Part shown: in pieces, positions 18,520 through 27,698 of the stretch | How the letters are laid out: every line of letters begins with the position of its first letter | Numbering within the stretch: the stretch's first letter is position 1 | Origin: Actinocatenispora rupis | GTDB lineage: Bacteria > Actinomycetota > Actinomycetes > Mycobacteriales > Micromonosporaceae | DNA: 64,000 nt | Reading direction: 5' to 3' | Assembly (NCBI RefSeq): GCF_016861975.1 | Contig: NZ_BOMB01000021.1 | Coordinates: 1 to 64,000, forward strand | Notes under the pieces: model-generated | The model's input: the letters and a program-made list of their open reading frames with translations, nothing else | Databases searched by the model: none | Told to the model about the DNA's origin: nothing | Translations under genes and position numbers: made by a program

Positions 18520-19571
18520 ACGTCTGGCGCGGCGTGATCGCCGAGTTCGCCGAGCGGTTGCCGGTCACCGACGAGACGCCGGTGGTGACGCTGGGGGAGG
18601 GCGGCACCCCGCTGCTGCCGGCGGCGGAGCTGTCCGCGCGCACCAACTGCGAGGTGTACCTCAAGGTCGAGGGCATGAACCCGACCGGCTCGTTCAAGGA
18701 CCGCGGCATGACGGTCGCGCTGTCCAAGGCGGTCGAGGACGGCGCGAAGGCCGTCATCTGCGCCTCCACGGGCAACACGTCGGCCTCCGCCGCGGCGTAC
18801 GCGGCACGGGCCGGGCTGACCTGCGCGGTGCTGATCCCGCAGGGCAAGGTGGCGCTGGGCAAGCTCGCGCAGGGCCTCGTACACGGTGCGCGGCTGCTCC
18901 AGGTGGACGGCAACTTCGACGACTGCCTGGCGCTCGCCTCGAAGCTGTCGATCGACTACCCGGTCGCGCTGATGAACTCGGTCAACCCGTACCGGATCGA
19001 GGGGCAAAAGACGGCGGCGTTCGAGATCGTGGCCGCGCTCGGGGACGCGCCGGACATCCACTGCCTGCCCGTCGGCAACGCCGGCAACATCACCGCGTAC
19101 TGGAAGGGCTACGTCGAGGATCACGCCGCCGGCAACGCGACGCGTACGCCGCGGATGTTCGGTTTCCAGGCGTCGGAGGCGGCGCCGATCGTCAACGGCG
19201 AGGTGGTGCGCAACCCGCAGACCATCGCCACCGCGATCCGCATCGGCAACCCGGCGAGCTGGACGAAGGCCGTCGACGCCCGGGACGCCTCGCACGGGCT
19301 GATCCACGCGGTCACCGACCGGGAGATCCTCGCCGCGTACAAGCTGCTGGCCCGGACCGAGGGCGTGTTCGTCGAACTGGCCAGCGCGGCGAGCGTCGCC
19401 GGCCTGCTCCAGTCGGCCGCCGCCGGCCTCGTCGAGCCCGGCCAGCGGATCGTCTGCACGGTCACCGGCCACGGCCTCAAGGACCCCGACTGGGCGGTCG
19501 CCACCGCGCCGCCGCCCACCACGATCCCGGTCGACGCGCACGCCGCCGCGGCGGCACTCGGCCTCGCTTAA
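18516..19571 (+). CDS. thrC: Threonine synthase
   Basis: A 351-residue PLP enzyme of fold II that converts O-phosphohomoserine to threonine. The PLP lysine is in [11 protein letters not shown] near residue 65, followed by the substrate-binding ASTGNTSAS loop; the phosphate-binding loop GNAGNI lies near residue 190. ATG at 18516 overlaps the hom stop. The stop codon TAA (19569-19571) is also the left target-site duplication of the palindromic element that follows. thrB, which supplies the substrate, is not adjacent but at 26100. Confidence 0.95.
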   Translation: MNVWRGVIAEFAERLPVTDETPVVTLGEGGTPLLPAAELSARTNCEVYLKVEGMNPTGSFKDRGMTVALSKAVEDGAKAVICASTGNTSASAAAYAARAGLTCAVLIPQGKVALGKLAQGLVHGARLLQVDGNFDDCLALASKLSIDYPVALMNSVNPYRIEGQKTAAFEIVAALGDAPDIHCLPVGNAGNITAYWKGYVEDHAAGNATRTPRMFGFQASEAAPIVNGEVVRNPQTIATAIRIGNPASWTKAVDARDASHGLIHAVTDREILAAYKLLARTEGVFVELASAASVAGLLQSAAAGLVEPGQRIVCTVTGHGLKDPDWAVATAPPPTTIPVDAHAAAAALGLA

Positions 19572-19733
19572 GAGGTCCTCACAGAAAGGACTGTCGGCGC
19601 CTGGCGGACTCAGGACGACGCTGCCGACGTTGTCGGCACAGTCGCATACAACACCGGTATGCGACTGCACCTCCGCCTTGGCAGCCCCGCCCTGAGCCTC
19701 GCCAGCCATCCGACGCCTTTCTGTCAGGACCTC
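19572..19733. mobile_element. 162-bp MITE-like palindromic element at the thrC stop codon
   Basis: The two ends are 18-base terminal inverted repeats, GAGGTCCT-S-ACAGAAAGG (19572-19589 and 19716-19733), matching at 17 of 18 positions. They are flanked by a TAA direct repeat (19569-19571 and 19734-19736), the mark of a 3-bp target duplication. The interior is an imperfect palindrome centred on a perfect 11-base hairpin (19639-19649 with 19657-19667), with another stem at 19623-19637. No transposase is encoded. The 3-bp T-N-A duplication would fit mobilisation by an IS5-family (IS1031-type) transposase, which is an inference. The RNA would fold into one long hairpin and may end the thr transcript. 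Confidence 0.75.
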
Positions 19734-19786
19734 TAAGACTCAGCCCGGCGCCCGTCCGGCCCACCGGCTCGCTGCCGCGGGTCGCC

Positions 19787-21691
19787 TCAGGCCCGCGGCA
19801 GGAACGGTCGCCACGCGGCCGCCAGGGTGGCGACGGCGGCGGTCACGTCGTCCGGGGTGAGGTGCGCGTAGCCGAGAACGAAGCCCGGTGACGGGCCGGA
19901 ACCGAAGCGCCGCAACGGAAGTACGGTGACGCCGGCGGCTCGCGCGGTGGCGGTGAGCGTCGCCTCGTCGCCGCCGGGGAGTACCAGGACGGCGTGCAGG
20001 CCGGCGGCGATCCCGGTGATCCGCGCCGCCGGCAGGTACCGCCGGACCGCCGCGACGAGCACGTCCCTTCGCGCCCGGTACGTGCGCTGGCAGCGCCGCA
20101 GGTGCGCGTCGTACCGGCCGGTGGTGACGAACGCGGCGAACGTGCGCTACTCCAGTACCGGCCCGCACAGGTCGTCGGCCCGCTTCAGGTCCACGACCGC
20201 GTCGAGCAGCGCGGCCGGCACCACCAGCCAACCGATCCGCAGCCCGGACGCGAGCGACTTCGACACCGACCCGGCGTACGCGACGCGATCCGGCGCCAGG
20301 CCCTGGATCGCGCCCACCGGCGCCCGGTCGTACCGGAAGTCGCCGTCGTAGTCGTCCTCCACCACCAGACCGTCCACAGTGGACGCCCAGCGGACCAGCG
20401 CCGCCCGCGTCTCCGGCGGGTACGCGATGCCCGTCGGGAACTGGTGCGCCGGCGTCACCAGCGCCGCCCGCGCCGCCACCCCCGACAGGTCCGGCCCGCG
20501 CGCCCCGACGCCGACCCCCACCGGCCGCAAACCGTTGGTACGGGCCAGCATCGCGTGCTCCGGTGGCCCCGGATCCTCCACCGCCATCGCGCCGTGACCG
20601 GACGCCGCCAACACCCGGCACAACAGACTCACCGCCTGCGCGACACCGCCGCACACCACGATCCGCTCCGCGCCGGTACGCACCCCGCGCCGCCGCGCCA
20701 ACAGACCCGCCAGCGCCTCCCGCAACTCCGGCACACCACGCGGATCCCCGTACGACAGCGCCCGGTCCGGCACGCCCGTCACGACCTGCCGGTACAGGTT
20801 CGCCCACGCCGCCCGCGGAAACAGCCGCGGATCCGCCCGCCCCGGCCGGAAGTCCACCCGCGCGGCCGCCTCGCCCGCAGCACTGAGGTTTCCCGTGTCC
20901 CGCAAGCGATCCACGGCTCCCACGCCGGTCCCGGTCCCGTGGCCGGCGGTGCCGAGTCCGTGGTTCGTGGCATCCGCGTCGGCTCCGGTCCCGCGGCCGG
21001 CGGTGGCGAGTCCATGGTTCGTGGCATCCGCGTCGGCTCCGGTCCCGCGGCCGGCGGTGCCTGGCTCACGGTTCGCGACGCCTTGGCAGCGATTCCCTGT
21101 GCTCGTGGGGAACTCCGGGCCGGCCGTGGTCCCGCCGTGGCTGCTGCTCCGTCCACGGTTTCCGTTCTCCCGCAAACGATCCACGGCCCCCGCGTCGGTC
21201 CCGGCCGCACCGCGGGCTGTGCCCGACCTGTCACGTTCTCCGGTGGCCGGGGAGACGCCCGGACCGGCCCCGGTCCCGGCGTCGCCACCGCGCGATCCGC
21301 GGCTTCGGTTGTCCCGCAGGCGCTTCCCGGTGCCGGTGTGGACCTCCGCGTCGGTCTCGGCATCGCCCGCCCCCGGGTTCCCCGTACCCCGTCGGCGGAT
21401 CCCAGGTGGCGGCGGGGCGAGGCCGGGCGCGGCGTACGTGCCGGCGCCGGGGCGGCCGACCAGGTACCCCTCGGCGCGGAGCTGGTCGTACACGGTGGTG
21501 ACGAGGCCGCGGGAGACGCCGAGGTCGTCGGCGAGGGCGCGGGAGGCGGGCAGTCGGGTGCCGGCGGCGACGCGGCCGCTGCGGATGGCGTCCCGCAGGG
21601 CGGTTTCCAGCTGCCGGCGGCGTTGGCGCCGGGGTGCACGTACCGCGGGGAGCAGAAGTTCCCAGGCGGCACTGGTCCATGAATCCTCCAT
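19787..21691 (-). pseudogene. MocR/PdxR-type regulator interrupted by an amber codon
   Basis: The intact product would have 634 residues: an N-terminal GntR-type winged helix (about 15-95), a long Gly/Thr/Asp-rich linker and a fold-I aminotransferase-like domain. The PLP lysine is in AGSVSKSLASGLR. At 20149-20147 the frame is stopped by TAG after residue 514; the frame then continues for 119 more residues (RTFAAFVTTGRYDAHLRRCQRTY...) that look like the normal C-terminal subdomain. The stop most likely replaces a CAG glutamine by one transition. ATG at 21691 is the chosen start. The gene diverges from an EamA transporter, a usual MocR target. It may be a recent pseudogene, a truncated functional protein or a sequencing error. 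Confidence 0.8.
20941..21048 (-). repeat. Two 54-bp tandem repeats in the MocR linker
   Basis: Positions 20941-20994 and 20995-21048 are nearly identical, and a partial third copy starts at 21049. They encode an 18-residue unit (TAGRGTGADADATNHGL plus one) in the linker between the DNA-binding and aminotransferase domains. The length is a multiple of three, so expansion keeps the frame. Confidence 0.85.
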
Positions 21692-21738
21692 CGGATTGGA
21701 CCTTATTCGAGTACCGATCTGCTGGCTAGCGTGCCGGC
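21692..21738. promoter_or_regulatory. Compact divergent promoter of MocR gene and EamA transporter
   Basis: Only 47 bases separate the two start codons, so the promoters must overlap. An ATTGGACC sequence and a downstream GTACCGAT sequence are spaced like the paired half-sites often bound by MocR proteins in front of their target gene. This site is inferred from position and partial resemblance only. Confidence 0.35.
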
Positions 21739-22881
21739 ATGACCGAACGCACCACCCTCGCCGCGGCACAAGACTCCACCGCGCCGAGGCCCGCCGCACC
21801 GCCGGACTCCGCCACGTCGGGGCCCGCCGCGCCGGTATCCGACGTGCCGAGGCCCGTCGCCAAGAGCCTCGCCGCGCCGGGCCCTGCCGCGTCGAGGCCC
21901 GCTGCCGCGTCGAGGCCCGGCGCGCCGGGATCCGACGTGTCAAGGTCCGCGTCGGGAGTCGACGCGGGCCGGCGCGTCCGGTCTGCGTTGCCGCACCTGC
22001 TGGCCGCTGCCGGGATGGCGCTCATCGGCACCGCGGTCGCCGCGTCGAGCCTGCTCACGACCTTCCCGTACGCGGGCGGCCAGGCCCTCCGGTACGGCGT
22101 GGCGGCGGCGATCCTGCTGCCGCTAGCCCGGCGTGCCGCCCCGGGTACGCGCCGCCCGGGCGCCGGCGACCTGGTACGTCTGGCGCTGCTCGCCGCGACC
22201 GGCATGGTCGGTTTCAACCTGGCGATCCTCGCCGCGCTGCGGACCGCCGAGCCGGCCGTCCCCGGCGTACTCGTCGCGTGCAGTCCGGTGGTGTTCGCCC
22301 TCGCCGGCCCGCTGCTCGCCCGTACCCGCCCTGGCGCGCGCCCGGTCGCCGCGGCCGTACTCGTGGTGGCCGGCGCGGCGGTCGTGCAGGGGCTGGGCCG
22401 CAGCGACGCCGCCGGCCTCGGGTACTCGCTGCTCGCGTTGCTCGGCGAGGTCGCGTTCTCGGCGCAAGCCGCGCCGCTGCTGCCGCGGCTCGGCGCCCGC
22501 CGCGTCGCCGGGTACGGGTGCGCGTTCGCGGCGGTGGAGGCGCTGCTGGTGGGCCTCGTCACCGACGGCGCGGGCGTACTGCGGGTGCCGACGCCGGTGG
22601 AGGCGGCCGGGCTGGCGTGGCTGGCGTTGCCGGTGACGGTGCTGGCGTTCCTCGGCTGGTACACGGCGCTGCCGCGGCTCGGTGCCGCCCGCGCCACCCT
22701 GTACTCGGGGCTCACCCCACTGGTCGCCGCCGCGCTCGCGCCGCTGCTCGGTACCGGCCGGCTCGGTCCGGGGCAGGCCGTCGGCGCCCTGCTCGTCGCG
22801 GCCGGCCTCGTGCTCGGCCTCACCACCCGCCGTCGCGCCGCACCGTCCGGGCCCGCCGCGCCGCCGCCGACCGGACCGTGA
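21739..22881 (+). CDS. EamA-family DMT transporter
   Basis: A 380-residue transporter with about ten membrane helices arranged as two EamA repeats (from about residue 85 to 370). The first 80 residues are a low-complexity Ala/Pro/Ser-rich extension built from motifs such as S-A-P-R-P-A, without a clear signal; a later start is possible but no better ribosome site was seen. It diverges from the MocR gene, the usual arrangement for a MocR-controlled exporter of amino acids or vitamin-like compounds. With the regulator broken, its control may be changed. Substrate is unknown. Confidence 0.8.
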   Translation: MTERTTLAAAQDSTAPRPAAPPDSATSGPAAPVSDVPRPVAKSLAAPGPAASRPAAASRPGAPGSDVSRSASGVDAGRRVRSALPHLLAAAGMALIGTAVAASSLLTTFPYAGGQALRYGVAAAILLPLARRAAPGTRRPGAGDLVRLALLAATGMVGFNLAILAALRTAEPAVPGVLVACSPVVFALAGPLLARTRPGARPVAAAVLVVAGAAVVQGLGRSDAAGLGYSLLALLGEVAFSAQAAPLLPRLGARRVAGYGCAFAAVEALLVGLVTDGAGVLRVPTPVEAAGLAWLALPVTVLAFLGWYTALPRLGAARATLYSGLTPLVAAALAPLLGTGRLGPGQAVGALLVAAGLVLGLTTRRRAAPSGPAAPPPTGP

Positions 22882-22921
22882 CGTACCGGGAATCGGTTGT
22901 GGTGCAAGGGAACGGACGTGG

Positions 22922-22955
22922 CGCGGGGCGGGCCGTGGATCCGGCCCGCCCCGCG
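22922..22955. terminator. Bidirectional terminator between EamA and M36 peptidase genes
   Basis: A 13-base-pair perfect stem (22922-22934 with 22943-22955) closes an 8-base loop. It lies between the two convergent stop codons, 40 bases from one and 18 from the other. Confidence 0.8.
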
Positions 22956-22972
22956 TGGTCGTGCTCCCGGTG

Positions 22973-25888
22973 TCAGCTCGGCGAGCCGTGCACCAGCACC
23001 TCGGTGCTGTCCGCGAACAGGCAGCCGGAGACCGTCTGCGTCTTGCAGACGATGTTGTAGTCCTTCACCTGCGTACCGAGGATCGTGTAGCGCAGGTACT
23101 TGACGTTGCTGGTGCCCGCGGAGAGCGTCACCGTCGTGTACTTGTGGTACGCGGCCGGCGTGAAGTGGCCCTTCGCCGCGACGGTCCAGGTCTTGCCGTC
23201 GGTGGACGTCTCGACCTGGTAGTCGCCGGTGGACGCGGACGCGTCGTCGCCGCAGGTGGCGGACGGGTCGATGCGCAGTTCGCTGATGTTCACCGCGACC
23301 GGCAGCTGGACCGTGACGTGCCGCGGGTCGATGCCGACCCCGTCGGTACCGCCGACCGCGTCGGAACCCCAACCGTGGCCCTGCGTCGCGTCGTACAGCC
23401 CGTCGGGGCCGCAGTCGGGCGTGTAGTCGGGGCCGTTGAAGTCGGCGACGGTGGCGCCGCCGGAGACCGCCGCCCAGTCGCGGGTCAGCGTCCAGTTGGC
23501 GGTGGTGGCGTGCGACGAGACGGAGATGGTCCGGGTCTCGGACTGTTCGTACCCGGGCCCCGTCGCGAACACCTTCGGGTACGTCCCGGCCGGGATCCCG
23601 CTGATCGTGTACGTGCCGTCCGCGCCGGTCGTACCGGCGAAGTCGGTCAGGTACCCGGAGGCGTGCCCGCCGAACGCGACGGTCGCGCCCGCCACCGCGG
23701 CACCGGTGTCGGAGGTGACCTTGCCGGTCAGCGACCCGGTCGGGGTGCCGGGCGCCGGCGGCAGCGAGAAGTCCTCGACCGGCTGGGCGTCGTCACCGTT
23801 GAGCGCGCCGGCGAAGTAGCCCATGCCGCGCTTCGCGAACACCTGCCAGATCGCCTTGTGCGCGTGCCCGCCGTTGACGACCGTGTCGGCCATCAGGATC
23901 GCGTTCCGCTCGTCCAGGTACGACGGGTTCGCCGGGGACAGCTCCATCGCCCGCGTGACCAGCGACTCGGCCAGCCTGCTGCCCAGCTTCGTACGCAGGT
24001 CCCAGAGGGTCTCGCCCCAGATCTCGCCGTCCGCGTGCACCTCGGTGCCGCGCCGCGAGATCTTCCCGAAGTCGCCGTACGTGTAGCCGCCGGGACCGGC
24101 CGCCGCCGTACCGGGGCAGACCGAGGCGGCCGCGCCGACCGCGCAGTCCAGCGGCTGGGTACGGATCGTGTCGCCGTGCCCGACGTAGATGCCGACGTTG
24201 ATGTCGCCGGACCGCCGCGTGTTGTCGGTGAAGTACCCCTGGTTGACGAGGAAGTCGTTGGCGTACCAGTCGCTCCACGCCTCGCCCATCGACCCGGCCT
24301 GCACGTTGCCCAGCGTGGACAGCCCGTTCGCGTCCACCACCAGCCGGTTCGACAACCCGTGCGTGTACTCGTGGTACACGATGTCGGCCTCGTCGCCGCC
24401 GTTGCTGGGGATGAACCCGTCGTCCTGCTGCGTCGGGTCGTTCCACAGGTACATCTGCATCCGCGGCGGGGTGCCGTCGGGCGGGGTCGCCATGTTGGCG
24501 TTGTCGGTGTGGTTCGGGTCGGGCAGGCCGTCGGCGGTGTCGGCGCCGTCGTCCGGCTCGGCCTGCACCGCGTCACCGTCGCGTACGTCGAAGTTGCCGG
24601 CCGCCCGGGTGAAGCCGATCGGGAACGACTCCAGATGGTCGTGGTACTTGCCCAGGAAGTAGAACACCTGCACGGCGTTCTGCTGACGGTTGGTCTCCCA
24701 CGAGTCCTTCGTGTTCGGATCCCACGAGCACTGGTACGCCGCGGAGCAGCCCTTGCCCGGGTTCTGCGCGTTGAAGCCCGTGAACCCGAACCGGAAGTCG
24801 CCCTTCGGGTTCGCGTGGACCTCCTCGCTCGCGTCGGCCTTGTTGTTGTCGTTCACGTCGCTGTAGACGTGCGCGTTCGTACCGTTCAGCGTGTCGGAGC
24901 CGGCCGGCAGCCAGCCCGGCGCCGTCAGGTTGCGCGCGGACTGCGTCCCGCCGCGCGGCGAGCCCGGGTAGTTGTCCCACGCCAGGCCCTGCTGCGCCTC
25001 GTGCTGCACCAGATCCTGCCGGTACAGCACGCGGCCCGTCTTCGCGTCCACGACGTGCAGGTACATGGAGCCCTTGGCGGGCGTGGTCAGCGTCTGCCAG
25101 GCCAGCCGCGGCCCGTCCAGCGTCTCGAACACCACCGGCGTGGCCTCGTCGCCGTCCGCGAACGTCGTGCCCTGCCCCTCGGCCCGCGCCGCAACCTTCG
25201 TCGGCGTACGCCCGGCGTTGCGTACCGCGGCGTTGCGCGCGGCGGTCGCCGACAGCGTGGCGGACCCGACGGTGGACGGCAGCTTCGCGACCGGCGAACC
25301 GAGCACGCTGACCAGCCGCCCGTCCTTCGCCACGTTCGCGACCAGCCCGTTGCCGAACACCGGCACACCCTCGACGTCCTGCACGTACGACAGGTGGTGG
25401 GTACCGGCGATGTCGGTGTAGTCGCGTCGCAGCGTCAGCCGGTCCACGGCGTCCGGCGCGAGCCCGAACACGTCGGCGTGGCTCCGCACGTACCCGAGGG
25501 CCACGTCGGTGGGCTTCGCCCGGCTGGCACCCGTCAGGTACCCGTCGGTCTTCGCGACCTGCCGTGCCGTACCGGTGAGCGGGTCGATGTCGACGATGCC
25601 CTCGGTACCGAGCTGGTGCTTGAGCGAGGAGACGCCCGCCTTCGGTGCCGCCGCGGCGCGCGCGTCACGCTGCGACAGCGCCCGCCGCGCGCCCGGACCG
25701 TCGGTACGGGCGTCGTAGTTCGTGAGCGGCAGCGCCGAGTCTGCGTGGGTCGCCGGCGCGGACCGGTCGGCGTGCGGCGCCGCCTGTGCCGGCAGCGCGC
25801 CGGCGAGCAACGCGACACCGCCGAGCCCCGCGAGGGCCGGAAGCAGACGGCGTCGTCGACCCCGGACGGGTCGGGAGGGTTGTGGCAT
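22973..25888 (-). CDS. Secreted M36 (fungalysin)-family metallopeptidase
   Basis: A 971-residue exported zinc peptidase. The N-terminus is a Sec-type signal (RRRR, hydrophobic stretch, cleavage after AQA near residue 36), followed by an FTP/PepSY-type propeptide to about residue 260. The zinc motif HEYTH lies near residue 504, with the third ligand in GEAWSDW about 30 residues later, as in fungalysins. After the catalytic domain (to about 690) come a carboxypeptidase-regulatory-like beta domain and a C-terminal discoidin-like domain that may bind polysaccharide or the cell surface. It should degrade external proteins. It lies inside the segment that separates thrC from thrB. Confidence 0.9.
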   Translation of the reverse strand: MPQPSRPVRGRRRRLLPALAGLGGVALLAGALPAQAAPHADRSAPATHADSALPLTNYDARTDGPGARRALSQRDARAAAAPKAGVSSLKHQLGTEGIVDIDPLTGTARQVAKTDGYLTGASRAKPTDVALGYVRSHADVFGLAPDAVDRLTLRRDYTDIAGTHHLSYVQDVEGVPVFGNGLVANVAKDGRLVSVLGSPVAKLPSTVGSATLSATAARNAAVRNAGRTPTKVAARAEGQGTTFADGDEATPVVFETLDGPRLAWQTLTTPAKGSMYLHVVDAKTGRVLYRQDLVQHEAQQGLAWDNYPGSPRGGTQSARNLTAPGWLPAGSDTLNGTNAHVYSDVNDNNKADASEEVHANPKGDFRFGFTGFNAQNPGKGCSAAYQCSWDPNTKDSWETNRQQNAVQVFYFLGKYHDHLESFPIGFTRAAGNFDVRDGDAVQAEPDDGADTADGLPDPNHTDNANMATPPDGTPPRMQMYLWNDPTQQDDGFIPSNGGDEADIVYHEYTHGLSNRLVVDANGLSTLGNVQAGSMGEAWSDWYANDFLVNQGYFTDNTRRSGDINVGIYVGHGDTIRTQPLDCAVGAAASVCPGTAAAGPGGYTYGDFGKISRRGTEVHADGEIWGETLWDLRTKLGSRLAESLVTRAMELSPANPSYLDERNAILMADTVVNGGHAHKAIWQVFAKRGMGYFAGALNGDDAQPVEDFSLPPAPGTPTGSLTGKVTSDTGAAVAGATVAFGGHASGYLTDFAGTTGADGTYTISGIPAGTYPKVFATGPGYEQSETRTISVSSHATTANWTLTRDWAAVSGGATVADFNGPDYTPDCGPDGLYDATQGHGWGSDAVGGTDGVGIDPRHVTVQLPVAVNISELRIDPSATCGDDASASTGDYQVETSTDGKTWTVAAKGHFTPAAYHKYTTVTLSAGTSNVKYLRYTILGTQVKDYNIVCKTQTVSGCLFADSTEVLVHGSPS

Positions 25889-26099
25889 CTGAACCCCTTG
25901 GTGTGAGGTCGATGGAGGACGGACACTGGGGATGGGACTGCCCGTCCGAGGCAGACTGCATCAGAAGTTACGGCACTCTCAAGCCTGAACAGGGAAAAGT
26001 CCCGAAAGTCGGGTGTCGCCACACCGGATCGCGTACCGGTGCGTGGACGGCCGGCGGGGCGGCGGGCCGCATCGCCGCCGCCGCGGCGAGGATGTCGGC

Positions 26100-27002
26100 A
26101 TGGCAGACGGCTTCCGACCCGGCCCGGTCCGCGTACGCGTGCCGGCGACCAGCGCCAACCTGGGGCCCGGCTTCGACACCCTCGGCCTCGCCCTCGCGTA
26201 CCACGACGAGGTCGCGGCACGGGTCACGGACGCCGGCGTACGGGTGACGGTGACGGGGGAGGGCGCCGGCTCCGTACCGGACGACGAAACGCACCTGGTG
26301 GCGGCGACCGCGCTCGCCACGTTCGACCGCCTCGGCACCCGGCCACCGGGCCTGGAACTCCGCTGTACCAACCGGATCCCGCACGCGCGCGGGCTCGGCT
26401 CGTCGTCCGCCGCGATCGTCGCCGGCATCCTTGCCGCGGCTGCGCTCGCCGGCGCCGACGTACCCACCGGCACCGCGTTGCGCTGGGCCGCCGAGATCGA
26501 GGACCACCCCGACAACGTCGCCCCCTGCCTGTACGGCGGCGCCACGATCGCCTGGACCGCCCCCGACGGAGCCACCGCGGTACGCCTCGACCCGGTGGAC
26601 GCGCTGCGCCCGATCGCCCTCGTACCGGGGGATCGGACGCTGACCGAGCGGGCCCGCGGGCTGCTGCCCGACACGGTGCCGCACCGCGACGCGGCGGCCA
26701 CCGTGGCGCGCGCCGCACTGCTCGTGCACGCCCTCACGACCGACCCGGCGTACCTGCTGGCGGGCACCGAGGACCGGCTGCACCAGGAGTACCGGCGGGC
26801 CGCGATGCCGGCCAGCCTGGCGGCCATCGACCGGCTCCGCGAGGCCGGCGTACCGGCGGTCCTGTCGGGCGCCGGCGGTACCGTTCTCTGCCTCGTTTCC
26901 GCAGGTCAGGACATCGATGAACGGGTCGCTGCGGTGGCCGGGACAGGTTTTGCGACACTGCCGCTGGCCGTCGACCGGGCAGGCGCTAGAGTTTCCTTCT
27001 GA
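26100..27002 (+). CDS. thrB: Homoserine kinase
   Basis: A 300-residue GHMP-family kinase that phosphorylates homoserine to O-phosphohomoserine for ThrC. Motif 1 (VPATSANLGPGFD) is near residue 12. The ATP-binding motif 2, IPHARGLGSSSAAIVAG, is near residue 89, and the C-terminal motif 3 reads AVLSGAGGTVLCLV. I choose ATG at 26100 because the protein then begins as other homoserine kinases do and GAGGA lies upstream; the frame is open further back to 26013 but codes for an unrelated Arg-rich stretch. The gene stands apart from hom and thrC, which are 6.5 kb upstream, and so needs its own promoter. Confidence 0.94.
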   Translation: MADGFRPGPVRVRVPATSANLGPGFDTLGLALAYHDEVAARVTDAGVRVTVTGEGAGSVPDDETHLVAATALATFDRLGTRPPGLELRCTNRIPHARGLGSSSAAIVAGILAAAALAGADVPTGTALRWAAEIEDHPDNVAPCLYGGATIAWTAPDGATAVRLDPVDALRPIALVPGDRTLTERARGLLPDTVPHRDAAATVARAALLVHALTTDPAYLLAGTEDRLHQEYRRAAMPASLAAIDRLREAGVPAVLSGAGGTVLCLVSAGQDIDERVAAVAGTGFATLPLAVDRAGARVSF

Positions 27003-27698
27003 GAGGTCAAGCGGTCAGGGTGGCCGGCGGTTCGTCTGCCGTGCGTCGTGCCCGCGAGGCCGTCGGCGGTACCTGCCACCCGAGTGCGTCACCGTGGCCA
27101 GCCAGGCGCGGCGGACAACACGCGGGAAGACATCCGGGCCGGATGTTGTTGCCCCAGGTAGGCACCGGCGACTACGCTCAACGGTGGTACAGCCGCCCGT
27201 CGCGCTCTCTCCGGGCAAGTGCTCCCCCAAGGACCGCGTTTCTTCGCCGGCAGCGTGTCTGTCCAGATCACGCATCTGAGCAGCCGATGTCGCAACGGAT
27301 CCGTTCCGGTCGGGGTGGGCTTTCCCAAAGAGGCGACTTCCCACGGTCAGGGCTTCCAGGAGACAGGTTCCACGCGGTTTCTGAGAAGACAGGGCTTTCG
27401 CCAGAGACGGTTACCAGCAAAGGCGGTGCTTTCCAACGGCGGACATGCCGGTAGGCGTGTACCGACCGCGGTCCGGTGCTGGATCCCTGTGCGGGGACGG
27501 GTTGCGAGCGGTCGGTTCCGGCGCGGTGGCGGCGCCACCGGGTCCGGTCACGGCGACCGGTACGGAGCGACCGCTTCCACGCGGGCGAGAAGGCAGGCAG
27601 TACCAGACCCTCGACGCCAGTGACGAGGGTGCACCCGGGGTTCGGTGATCTTCCGTGACACGAGCCGGAACCCCGGTCAGAACGAGGGAAGGAATCCA
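27003..27698 (+). promoter_or_regulatory. Long leader region upstream of rho
   Basis: This 696-base stretch has several short overlapping open frames, none with a convincing start or protein-like composition, so I see no gene. It contains a dyad ACATCCGG-G-CCGGATGT (27130-27146), a promoter-like pair TTGCCC (27149-27154) and TACGCT (27173-27178) 18 bases apart, and a 12-base perfect palindrome AACGGATCCGTT (27294-27305). If the promoter is real, rho mRNA has a leader of more than 500 bases. Such leaders are known to control rho by its own product in other bacteria; that role here is inference. Confidence 0.45.
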
